From: Nitrospirota bacterium
Lineage (GTDB): Bacteria > Nitrospirota_A > Leptospirillia > Leptospirillales > Leptospirillaceae
Assembly (NCBI GenBank): GCA_027335985.1
Contig: DAHWGX010000075.1
Location: forward strand, 1-29,876
Length of the DNA stretch: 29,876 bases
Reading direction: 5' to 3'
In this document: positions 23,826-29,876 of the stretch, piece after piece
Numbering within the stretch: position 1 is the stretch's first letter
Layout of the letters: each line of letters starts with the position of its first letter
Translations under genes and position numbers: made by a program
Notes under the pieces: generated by a model
Database searches by the model: none
Seen by the model: the letters and a program-made list of their open reading frames with translations, nothing else
Told to the model about the DNA's origin: nothing

Positions 23826-24046
23826 GCCGCCTCCTTCTTTTTTCGGACTTTCTTTTTCTTGCCGCCGGCTCCTTGCAGTCGTTTTTCCAGATCGCGCAAC
23901 GTCGAAAGATCCGGATGAGCCACGATTTCTGGCCAGGAAGGGAGATCCAGCACCCCCAGAAAATAACAGTCTTTCCATCGCTGATACAGGAGCGCCCGAA
24001 TCTCGCGGGCCTTGTTCCCCCAGAAATCCTGACCGTCAAGCTCCAT
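23822..24046 (-). CDS. Small basic-tailed protein of unknown function
   Basis: A 74-residue protein: an acidic, aromatic first half (MELDGQDFWG, WKDCYFLGVLDLPSWPEIV) and a very Lys-rich tail (GKKKKVRKKKEA). It may bind nucleic acid. AGGAGG lies before the ATG; the gene overlaps the HD hydrolase by 11 bp and the nuclease by 4 bp. Confidence 0.62.
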   Translation of the reverse strand: MELDGQDFWGNKAREIRALLYQRWKDCYFLGVLDLPSWPEIVAHPDLSTLRDLEKRLQGAGGKKKKVRKKKEAA

Positions 24047-24602
24047 GGGATCCTCCTGCCAGTTCGATGAAACGGTGGAGAAAGCGTTCCATCGAGACCT
24101 CCGGAGACCAGGGAACGATCGGCTCCGAAAGAGGCTCGATTCCTTCGAGAATGGGCCACGCCCAGGAATCGTGCGCCATCAGATCCCGTTTTTCCGTCGC
24201 AAGAAGAATCCGGTCGGCTGTTCTGACGGGAGCGCTCATCTCTTCGGAAAGCCCGAACTTCCGGCGGATCACCCGTTCGAGGATCCCCTCGATCCGGGAA
24301 TACTCGGGCAACAGCCCCTTCAGGGGAGAGGGAAGATCCTTGATGAAGGCCTCCGTGGCGTCGTGAAGAAGAGCTTCTAGAGCCAACTCCGCCGAGACGA
24401 TACGGCTTGCCAGAACCGAATGCTGGGCGACGGAATAGAATCCCCGGCACTGACCGGTAAATCGGCATTCACGGGAAAGCCCCACTGCAATATCGACGAT
24501 GTCGATCTCCTCCGGATCCGGGTTCGTCAATTCCACATGCCGACCGCTGTGGGTCAGGATCCATTCATTCCGGCAATCGGGATTTTTCACAGGTCCTGAC
24601 AT
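24036..24602 (-). CDS. HD-domain hydrolase (YfbR-like nucleotidase family)
   Basis: A 188-residue HD-superfamily protein. Metal ligands are visible as QHSVLAS (His61) and LLHDATEAFIKDLPSPLK (His80, Asp81), with a later Asp in VRTADRILLATEKRDLMAHD. This layout is that of YfbR-type 5'-nucleotidases and related plasmid and phage HD proteins. The likely substrates are deoxynucleotides or similar small phosphates, not tested. I start at the ATG at 24602 because GGAGG is seven bases away; an ATG at 24608 is only one base from it. It is the first gene of the operon behind promoter and operator site B. Confidence 0.82.
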   Translation of the reverse strand: MSGPVKNPDCRNEWILTHSGRHVELTNPDPEEIDIVDIAVGLSRECRFTGQCRGFYSVAQHSVLASRIVSAELALEALLHDATEAFIKDLPSPLKGLLPEYSRIEGILERVIRRKFGLSEEMSAPVRTADRILLATEKRDLMAHDSWAWPILEGIEPLSEPIVPWSPEVSMERFLHRFIELAGGSHGA

Positions 24603-24637
24603 CCTCATTCCTCCAAACGGTTAAAGTCATAGTAAAA

Positions 24638-24671
24638 ATAGTATTCTATAATACCATTTATATTAACTCAA
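24638..24671 (-). promoter_or_regulatory. Promoter with operator site B for the HD-nuclease operon
   Basis: On the minus strand TTGAGT (24671-24666) is followed after exactly 17 bases by TAGAAT (24648-24643), 5 of 6 to consensus. Operator site B, read on the minus strand, is ATGGTATTATAGAATACTAT (24657-24638); it contains the -10 and matches site A at 17 of 20 positions. A bound protein would block polymerase. The -35 includes the stop codon of the prepilin peptidase gene. Confidence 0.72.
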
Positions 24672-25114
24672 TAAACAAGGAACCCGTTCCTCATAAGCAT
24701 GGGAAGAACCAGTCCCGGGAGTCCTCCGGCCGCAAGCCACGGACCGAACGCCACAAGTCCCCTTTCTTTGCGGACCCTGAAAACGATCAGGGCCAGTATT
24801 CCTCCGCCGAGCAGGGCGATCCCCAGACCCAGAACTCCGGAAAATGCCCCGATCGCCCCAGCGAACACGGCATCCCCGAACCCGAACGAGGCGGATCTCC
24901 GATGCGCCAGGATCCCGAGGGGGACGATTCCGACCACGAAGCCCAGGAGAGACTCCCACGGCGACAAACCGTTTCCCGGGACGAACGAAAACAGGATCCC
25001 GGATCCCGCCATCGGGAGGGTCAGGCGATGGGGAAGACGAAAAGTTCTCAGGTCGATGAGGGAAAGTCTTGTCGCAAAGAGCGCGTACAAGAGGATTTTT
25101 GCTCCGAAGATCAT
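24668..25114 (-). CDS. Short A24-type prepilin peptidase
   Basis: A 148-residue inner-membrane aspartyl protease of the PilD/TcpJ group, without the N-terminal methylase domain. The two catalytic Asp are Asp21 in SLIDLRTFRLPHRL and Asp81 in FGFGD (the GxGD motif). The remainder is a run of membrane helices. It would cut the leader from type IV prepilins, here probably the thin-pilus pilin whose operon begins at the left of the window. The ATG overlaps the preceding stop (ATGA). GTG starts at 25129/25126 are less likely. Confidence 0.83.
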   Translation of the reverse strand: MIFGAKILLYALFATRLSLIDLRTFRLPHRLTLPMAGSGILFSFVPGNGLSPWESLLGFVVGIVPLGILAHRRSASFGFGDAVFAGAIGAFSGVLGLGIALLGGGILALIVFRVRKERGLVAFGPWLAAGGLPGLVLPMLMRNGFLVY

Positions 25115-25791
25115 CGGCCGCCCCACCACCGTCTTTTTCCCGGAGCGGAAGGAGTGTTTTTGCGAAGAAACTCCCCCACCGTCTCAACGTTGTCAAGAAA
25201 CGTCTCGCCTTTCGCATCCTCGATTCTGATCCGGACATTGAACGTTTCAAGCATCCACCCGGCGGTATCCTCGCGGGACAGCTTTTTCGAAACGGGCGCA
25301 GCAAGAAGGGGAAGGCGATTCTCCCGGATCAGACGGGAAATTTTCCTGTACTCTTCAAACAGATCCCAATCGATCCGGACGTCCTCGATAGACACGCCGT
25401 GAAGCGTCGTGATTCCCCGATAGTGGAAATCGAACCGGGCGATCGCGCTCCGGTGATTCCCTTGCCAGATGTAATAATCCAGTCCGTCCCAGGTTACGAA
25501 GGATATATCTCCCTTTTTTGTCGTCTGGAGGTAATAATCCGGGTTCTCCCCGTATTCCCTCAGATTGCTGGATATTTTTTTACCGTTCTTGATCATCCAG
25601 TCCCATGTTTTGTTCTGGTAGGAAGCATGAATCGTCCCTATAATCCGGAACACGTTGACCGATCCCGAATCGCACCAGTAGTGCCGACGGACGAAAGGAC
25701 GGGAATCCCGGAACAGATCCTCGTCGAAGGGCCGGATCGTTTCTCCGGCCCAATGAGGGGGCATGTCACGAATGCGATCTAAAAGGGTCAT
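25111..25791 (-). CDS. Uncharacterised protein with a ParB/sulfiredoxin-like patch
   Basis: A 226-residue soluble protein. The stretch DGLDYYIWQGNHRSAIARFDF (~103-124) resembles the GNHR motif of ParB/sulfiredoxin-fold proteins, some of which bind or hydrolyse nucleotides. The rest is not recognised. It has GGAGG five bases before the ATG at 25791; a TTG at 25803 is within that ribosome site. It is coupled to the prepilin peptidase and diverges from the toxin-antitoxin genes. Confidence 0.6.
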   Translation of the reverse strand: MTLLDRIRDMPPHWAGETIRPFDEDLFRDSRPFVRRHYWCDSGSVNVFRIIGTIHASYQNKTWDWMIKNGKKISSNLREYGENPDYYLQTTKKGDISFVTWDGLDYYIWQGNHRSAIARFDFHYRGITTLHGVSIEDVRIDWDLFEEYRKISRLIRENRLPLLAAPVSKKLSREDTAGWMLETFNVRIRIEDAKGETFLDNVETVGEFLRKNTPSAPGKRRWWGGR

Positions 25792-25898
25792 CTTTTCCTC
25801 CAATGAGGGACATTGCTCAAAGCCTTCCTCCCGTTCTCGATGATAGTTTCATCCTCTCCGCCACCCCCTCCGTCAAGGATCCAGCATTTATCGGAATT

Positions 25899-25927
25899 TT
25901 GACGCGGATCCCGTCTTGCCGTAAGAT
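25899..25927 (+). promoter_or_regulatory. Promoter of the toxin-antitoxin operon
   Basis: TTGACG (25899-25904) is followed after 17 bases by TAAGAT (25922-25927), about 45 bases before the start of the Panacea-domain gene. It lies in the divergent gap 25792-25971; no operator of the A/B type is present here. Confidence 0.62.
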
Positions 25928-25971
25928 AAGCTTACTTTTACCCGAGGAAATATCGAGCCGGGGAGGAACCG

Positions 25972-26535
25972 ATGGGAACAAAAACGATGACTCCAAAAAA
26001 CGAACCGATCCGGTTTCCGTTCAATGAACGGAAAGCCCTTGCCGCAGCAACCCACCTCTTGGTCGAAGGCGGAAGCCGCATGCCCTATATTCGGCTCCTC
26101 AAGCTTCTGTACCTTGCCGATAGAGCCTCGTTTCTGGAATACGGGCGCCCCATTACCGGTGACCGGTATGTCGCCATGAAACTTGGGCCCGTTCTTTCGA
26201 CCGTCTATGACCGGATCAAGGAAGGAGAATGGGCAGGGCGGATCCGGACCAAGGGCTACGATGTCGAACTGATCGGTCCGGAATTGATCGGTCCCCTCTC
26301 TGAGGCGGAAGTCGCGATCCTGGACGACGTGAGCAGATTCTGCGAAAAACTGGATCATTGGAAAATCTCCGACCTTTCTCATGATCTTCCCGAATGGAAA
26401 GAGACCTCAAGGAACCGTGACATTCCGGTCGAACGTATTTTCGAAGCTCTCGGTAAAACCGGGAGAGACATTATGGATGCGGCCGAAGAAGCTCGCGAAG
26501 ACGCCTTTTTCGAAGAAGTCTTCAGCGATCCGTGA
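25972..26535 (+). CDS. Panacea (SocA-like) domain antitoxin
   Basis: A 187-residue protein with the Panacea/SocA signature: MPYIRLLKLLYLADRASFLEYGRPITGDRYVAMKLGPVLSTVYD is shown in part as KLLYLAD, GRPITGDRYVAMK and GPV (residues ~33-80). These proteins serve as antitoxins for many unlike toxins in toxin-antitoxin pairs on mobile elements. GGGGAGG precedes the ATG by five bases. The gene is followed, with a GTGA overlap, by a candidate toxin gene. It likely aids plasmid maintenance or phage defence. Confidence 0.82.
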   Translation: MGTKTMTPKNEPIRFPFNERKALAAATHLLVEGGSRMPYIRLLKLLYLADRASFLEYGRPITGDRYVAMKLGPVLSTVYDRIKEGEWAGRIRTKGYDVELIGPELIGPLSEAEVAILDDVSRFCEKLDHWKISDLSHDLPEWKETSRNRDIPVERIFEALGKTGRDIMDAAEEAREDAFFEEVFSDP

Positions 26536-26897
26536 TCGGAACCGGGAACACGTTTCTCATGCAGGACGGCTCAGAAAAGAGGCATCTTTGGATCGTCCTG
26601 CAGATCCGTCCGGTCCACAAAGAGAAAATCTGCGCCATCGTCAACATTTCCTCCAAAAGGTGCCCCTCTAAAAAATGCCGGGGAATCATCGCTCCGAAGA
26701 TCCATTCCTTTTTGTCCAAAACGTCCTACATCCGTTGCGATCATGCCCGGGCAATTCCGGCGAAAACATTGGAATCCTTGCTCAAAAAAGGAAAGATCCG
26801 CCTCAAGGAAGATTGCCCTCCGACGCTTCTTGAGAAAATACGGCAAACCGTGGGGACCTGCTCCAGAAGTTCCAAAGAGGTCAAGGATCTTTTGTAG
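26532..26897 (+). CDS. Candidate toxin of the Panacea pair
   Basis: A 121-residue basic protein starting with GTG overlapping the antitoxin stop. It begins with GNTFLMQDG, KRHLWIVLQIRP, and ICAIVNISS, a strand pattern like the PemK/MazF small barrel. A middle part follows with HSFLSKTSYIRCDHARAIPA and a helical end. The position after a Panacea gene and the barrel-like start make a toxin plausible, perhaps an RNase, but no catalytic residue can be assigned. It is convergent with dotG, 16 bp apart. Confidence 0.62.
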   Translation: MIGTGNTFLMQDGSEKRHLWIVLQIRPVHKEKICAIVNISSKRCPSKKCRGIIAPKIHSFLSKTSYIRCDHARAIPAKTLESLLKKGKIRLKEDCPPTLLEKIRQTVGTCSRSSKEVKDLL

Positions 26898-26913
26898 TTC
26901 CTTTTTTTCGATC

Positions 26914-28305
26914 TCACGGCATCATCGGCATCATGGGCATGCCGTATCCTCCCCCATAGGGGCTTCCTCCATATCCACCGCCGTAACCGGGATAGCCGCC
27001 CCCCATCATCGGCTGGGGATAACCGGGCTGGGGAACCATCTGGGACCCCGGAGCGCTCACGAGGCCCGGTTTCGGAGGAGCGTTTCCTGCGGGGGCGGCT
27101 TCCTTCGGCATCTTCTGCCCGGTTTCCGCCACGATCATGAGACCGACGGGCGTGTTCGCGGCGACCTTCACCGTCGGCGGCGTGTTGAAGGCGTTCATCG
27201 CCTGCCCGCCCAGCATCATTCCCGCCTGCCCCATCCCCATCTCCGTCTGCTGCATAAGGGTCATTCCGTTAAAACCGATGACCGGGGTGCCCATCGCCGA
27301 GGGGTACGACGTCGAGTCTGAGTACATCGCCGCCTGCCCAAATCCCTGCATGAAGGCGGAGGCGAGAAGCGATCCATACCGGTAGAGATAATGGTTGTTC
27401 ACGTCCGTTTCCAGCCCGGACCGGAGCTTCGATCCCGGAGACACGGCATAGGCCCCGATCGAGTCCGTTTCGCCGTCCGGATAGATCACCCGGTCGAATT
27501 TGATCACGAGAGCTCCGTGATCCCGCTGAAAGCTTCCCAAAAACTTCACTCCGTCGAATTTCCCGCCGACCGCTTGGGCCAGAACCGGTCCGGGTCGATC
27601 CGAGTTCAGCTCATTGACGATTCTTCCATAGAGGATCTTGCCGGCAGGAATGATCGGAATCCCCTTCCCCACTCCTTTTGCGCGACTACCCTTTCCGGAA
27701 GATTTCCCGGGAGACTCTTTTGTATTGTTTCCTGCAGGGGTGATCTCCTTTGGGGCGGCCAGAATGGCGAGATTGGCCCCCTGGGACGACCAAGACGCCA
27801 GAATCCCGTCGAATTCCTTGGCGACCGCCCCCTGCTCGAGAGCGTTGGCGGCATCGGCCGCCTTCCGGGCTGCCTCCATCTGGGCTTGCCGGAGAGCCTC
27901 GGGGTCCTCCGAAGGAGTGGTTCGATACGGGTTCGGAGGACCCGGAGGAGCCTCTTTCGACGCACCGGGCGACCCTCCTCCTCCCCCTGCCGACGGAACG
28001 CTGCTTTGCCCCGTTTTTTCGGCTTGAACGATTCGCTCCTGGTTCAACAAGGCGATCTTCCGACGATACTCAGGATTGGAAGAGACTCCCGCTTTCTGGT
28101 CCGGGAGAGGAGGAGCGGAAACGACGGTTCCGACGGCCGCGATCGGGGCGCTTTTCTTGTGAACGAGTTCGATCCCGCCCGCGACGAGAAGGACCAGGGC
28201 CCCCACCCCCACCCATTTCGGCACACGGGAGAGAGAAAAGCGTTTTTTGCGGGAAGCCGGCACGGTGATCGACCCCATGACCTCGACATCATCCTTTTCG
28301 GACAT
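26914..28305 (-). CDS. dotG: DotG/IcmE (TraO) VirB10-like channel protein
   Basis: A 463-residue protein spanning from inner to outer membrane. Residues ~21-48 include the single inner-membrane helix (WVGVGALVLLVAGGIEL), then a Pro/Gly-rich periplasmic linker. From ~215 on the DotG/VirB10-like domain is seen: IPAGKILYGRIVNELNSDRP, then FLGSFQRDHGALVIKFDRVI and TPVGLMIVAE. The last ~45 residues are a Gly-Tyr-Met-Pro tail. It matches TraO in size (IcmE of Legionella is more than twice as long). AAGGAG precedes the ATG, which overlaps dotH by 17 bp. Confidence 0.88.
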   Translation of the reverse strand: MSEKDDVEVMGSITVPASRKKRFSLSRVPKWVGVGALVLLVAGGIELVHKKSAPIAAVGTVVSAPPLPDQKAGVSSNPEYRRKIALLNQERIVQAEKTGQSSVPSAGGGGGSPGASKEAPPGPPNPYRTTPSEDPEALRQAQMEAARKAADAANALEQGAVAKEFDGILASWSSQGANLAILAAPKEITPAGNNTKESPGKSSGKGSRAKGVGKGIPIIPAGKILYGRIVNELNSDRPGPVLAQAVGGKFDGVKFLGSFQRDHGALVIKFDRVIYPDGETDSIGAYAVSPGSKLRSGLETDVNNHYLYRYGSLLASAFMQGFGQAAMYSDSTSYPSAMGTPVIGFNGMTLMQQTEMGMGQAGMMLGGQAMNAFNTPPTVKVAANTPVGLMIVAETGQKMPKEAAPAGNAPPKPGLVSAPGSQMVPQPGYPQPMMGGGYPGYGGGYGGSPYGGGYGMPMMPMMP

Positions 28306-29479
28306 CGGAGACTCCTTCCCCCAGTTCGACGGTAATCATTTGTCCATCCTCTCCCGCCGCGGTGATGACCGAGACCGGCGAAAACACATAAAGCTTCATC
28401 CCGTTCGGCCCGGATACCGTCTCGATCCAGGCGGGGGCCAACACGTCCAGATGGGTCCGGACGAACAGGCGATCGCCGTCGCGCCACGCTTCCATGTCCT
28501 CCGTGCCATGGACCGGAACGGCCCTCGCCTCAGAAGGAGGGATTCCGTCCAGAAACGCTAGAACCCGGCTTGAAATGACCGGCTTGGGTTCCCGGAACAG
28601 AGGAGTGGCCGCATTGGGTCCCCGGCCCTCGATCCGGGCGGTCACCCGCGTGTCCGAGAGAGTGTCCGAGTCGACAAGCTTCAGAACCGCCGGGGTGTCT
28701 CTTCCCCGAAGAACGAGTGAAAGACTCGTCCATCCCACATCGTTCTGCGGTTCGACCACGACCCCATTCGTCGCGCTCATCCGGCGGACAAAGAAGGACT
28801 TGGCGTTTCCCACGATGACATCCTCGATGGGCCAGGGAGCGCCGGTGGCATCCACTACCGTGATGGTCGAGGCAATTCCCGGAACGAGGTGGATCACCGG
28901 AAACTGCGCCCCCGGATCGAGCGAGACGGAAACAGAGACGGCTCGACCCTCTGGCGCGGGACCATGGACCGCTTTTTGCGTCCGCTTCACGGCCTCTTTC
29001 AAGAGACGGATATCCTCCGGAGACGAGGGAAAACGGCGATGGATCGCCTGCCGGACCGCCGTATCGTGAAACGCTTGTGGCGGGGGAGGCGGTGTAAAAC
29101 CGGCCGCGGAACTCTCCGGAAAGTCCTTCCCCGGGACGGCGGGTTCCTTCGGGCCCGAGTCAGAAGCGGATGGTCCGGGAGGGAGAGAGAGGGGCGACGG
29201 CGGAAAGGCGTCTGCGGTGGCGGCGGGAGGACCGACCCCCACCCGGCTCCGGACTTCCGACAGGAGAAACTCTACCGCCCCTCCAAGAAAGAACGCCACC
29301 AGAACCATAACAATCATGCGGGCGCCCGGGAATCCTGTCTCGCCCCTTCCATTTAGGGTCCTTTTCACCCTACCCGGGTTCTCCTGCCCGGAACCGTCGT
29401 TTTCCTCCAACGGATCCTCCGGCCCGAACAGGCTGTCCAGACCGCCTCCCAGCGCCGGTTTTCGTCTCCTACCGCCCAT
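28289..29479 (-). CDS. dotH: DotH/IcmK (TraN) outer-membrane core protein
   Basis: A 396-residue protein. The N-terminal ~45 residues are cytoplasmic and Gly-rich, followed by a membrane helix (IVMVLVAFFLGGAVEFLL) and a Pro-rich linker. The DotH signature starts near residue 150: PEDIRLLKEAVKRTQKAV, then SVSLDPGAQFPVIHL and DATGAPWPIEDV. DotH forms the outer-membrane ring with DotC and DotD. I start at the ATG at 29479 because a GGAGGGGAGGGGGG run lies just before it; a TTG at 29515 is less likely. Order dotH-dotG equals traN-traO of IncI plasmids. Confidence 0.85.
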   Translation of the reverse strand: MGGRRRKPALGGGLDSLFGPEDPLEENDGSGQENPGRVKRTLNGRGETGFPGARMIVMVLVAFFLGGAVEFLLSEVRSRVGVGPPAATADAFPPSPLSLPPGPSASDSGPKEPAVPGKDFPESSAAGFTPPPPPQAFHDTAVRQAIHRRFPSSPEDIRLLKEAVKRTQKAVHGPAPEGRAVSVSVSLDPGAQFPVIHLVPGIASTITVVDATGAPWPIEDVIVGNAKSFFVRRMSATNGVVVEPQNDVGWTSLSLVLRGRDTPAVLKLVDSDTLSDTRVTARIEGRGPNAATPLFREPKPVISSRVLAFLDGIPPSEARAVPVHGTEDMEAWRDGDRLFVRTHLDVLAPAWIETVSGPNGMKLYVFSPVSVITAAGEDGQMITVELGEGVSDVRKG

Positions 29480-29876
29480 CGGTCCCCCCTCCCCTCCGGA
29501 ACTCTTCCCGCTCAAACCACGTCAACAGAATCCTCGACACCCGGAGGCGATATTTCCGGCTTTCGCCCCTCCGTCCGGAATGGTAGTGCCCGATCGCTAT
29601 CCAGATATCTCCGTCCCGGGAAACGGCCAGCGCGAGGATCCAGGCTCCCGCCCAGACGTTCGCGCATGAATCCCCGAGAAGCTTCTTTCGGGTCAGACCG
29701 TACCGGGCGAGGCGAGGCAGCCACCGGCTGTTGATCTGCATGGGGCCCAGGTCCTCCGACCCGTCGGTATTCCGGACCGCCTGGCCTGGCCGGCCTCCTT
29801 CTGCCCCGAGAATTCCGACCAGCGCGAGAGGAGGAAGCCGGTAGTATCCGGCGGCCGCACGGACGCACGCGACGGG
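29469..29876 (-). CDS. Lytic transglycosylase (SLT fold), 3' part; start is outside the window
   Basis: The last 135 residues of a gene that begins beyond the right edge. The visible part is an SLT-type lysozyme-like domain: YYRLPPLALVGILGAEGG with the likely catalytic Glu, then GSEDLGPMQINSRWLP and a C-terminal IAIGHYHSG. Such enzymes (VirB1, IncI TrbN/PilT types) open the peptidoglycan so that the transfer channel or pilus can pass. It overlaps dotH by 11 bp, placing it in the same operon. A shorter start at the internal Met of GPMQINS would lose the catalytic Glu. Confidence 0.85.
   Translation of the reverse strand, partial: PVACVRAAAGYYRLPPLALVGILGAEGGRPGQAVRNTDGSEDLGPMQINSRWLPRLARYGLTRKKLLGDSCANVWAGAWILALAVSRDGDIWIAIGHYHSGRRGESRKYRLRVSRILLTWFEREEFRRGGGTDGR

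Noticed and set aside
1..29876. The window as a complete circular plasmid with the end genes joined
   Set aside because: Joining base 1 to base 29876 would run the left lipoprotein into the transglycosylase in a different frame, so the edges look like cuts in a longer sequence.

Overview
The window looks like part of a large conjugative plasmid or integrative conjugative element from a flagellated, GC-rich Gram-negative bacterium. Lipoboxes, an outer-membrane-type secretion core and flagellar motor genes support this. My best guess for the host is a Leptospirillum-like member of the Nitrospirota, but that is an impression from protein style and the sequence does not prove it. No replication initiator, rRNA, tRNA, CRISPR array or insertion sequence was found. 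Both window ends cut through genes.

Layout. (1) Bases 1-5528, minus strand, are one tightly overlapped operon. It encodes the type IVB secretion proteins DotD, DotC, DotB and IcmT in the same order as traH-traI-traJ-traK of IncI plasmids. An actin-like ParM and a ParR-like protein follow, then a thin-pilus start (TcpQ/PilL-like protein, lipoprotein, partial second lipoprotein). (2) Bases 5529-7146 hold a divergent control region, a stand-alone EAL phosphodiesterase and a helix-turn-helix protein. (3) Bases 7193-14436 lie between two direct copies of a ~105 bp repeat. This cassette carries a metallophosphoesterase with altered motifs, MotB/MotD, FliM, a globin-PAS-PAS-GGDEF-EAL sensor with a tetranucleotide repeat at its 5' end, and a sigma-54-like protein joined to a GIY-YIG nuclease domain. 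(4) Bases 14428-21282 are a mobilisation module bounded by ~450 bp imperfect inverted repeats. It holds a ribbon-helix-helix protein, a coupling protein split into a membrane subunit and an ATPase subunit, a small protein, a TrwC-type (MOBF) relaxase and a 56-residue protein. (5) Bases 21295-25791, minus strand, hold an operon with an IcmC/DotE-like membrane protein, a secreted PLD nuclease, an HD hydrolase, several unknowns, a prepilin peptidase and a ParB-fold-like protein. (6) Bases 25972-26897 are a likely Panacea-type toxin-antitoxin pair. (7) Bases 26914-29876, minus strand, carry DotG, DotH and a partial lytic transglycosylase.

How the parts fit. DotB/C/D, IcmT, IcmC, DotG, DotH, the transglycosylase and the pilus genes would build an IncI-like (MPF-I) transfer channel. 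The RHH protein, split coupling protein and TrwC relaxase would process DNA and deliver it to that channel. A near-identical 20 bp operator occurs at two transfer-operon promoters (5598 and 24638), and a weaker relative lies just ahead of the helix-turn-helix gene, which suggests one element-encoded switch. The cassette in the middle combines cyclic-di-GMP turnover, flagellar motor parts and a sigma-54-like factor, and may tie host motility or attachment to the element. The most notable items are the apparently phase-variable c-di-GMP sensor, the sigma-54/GIY-YIG fusion, the inverted repeats around the mobilisation module, the shared operator and the split coupling protein.
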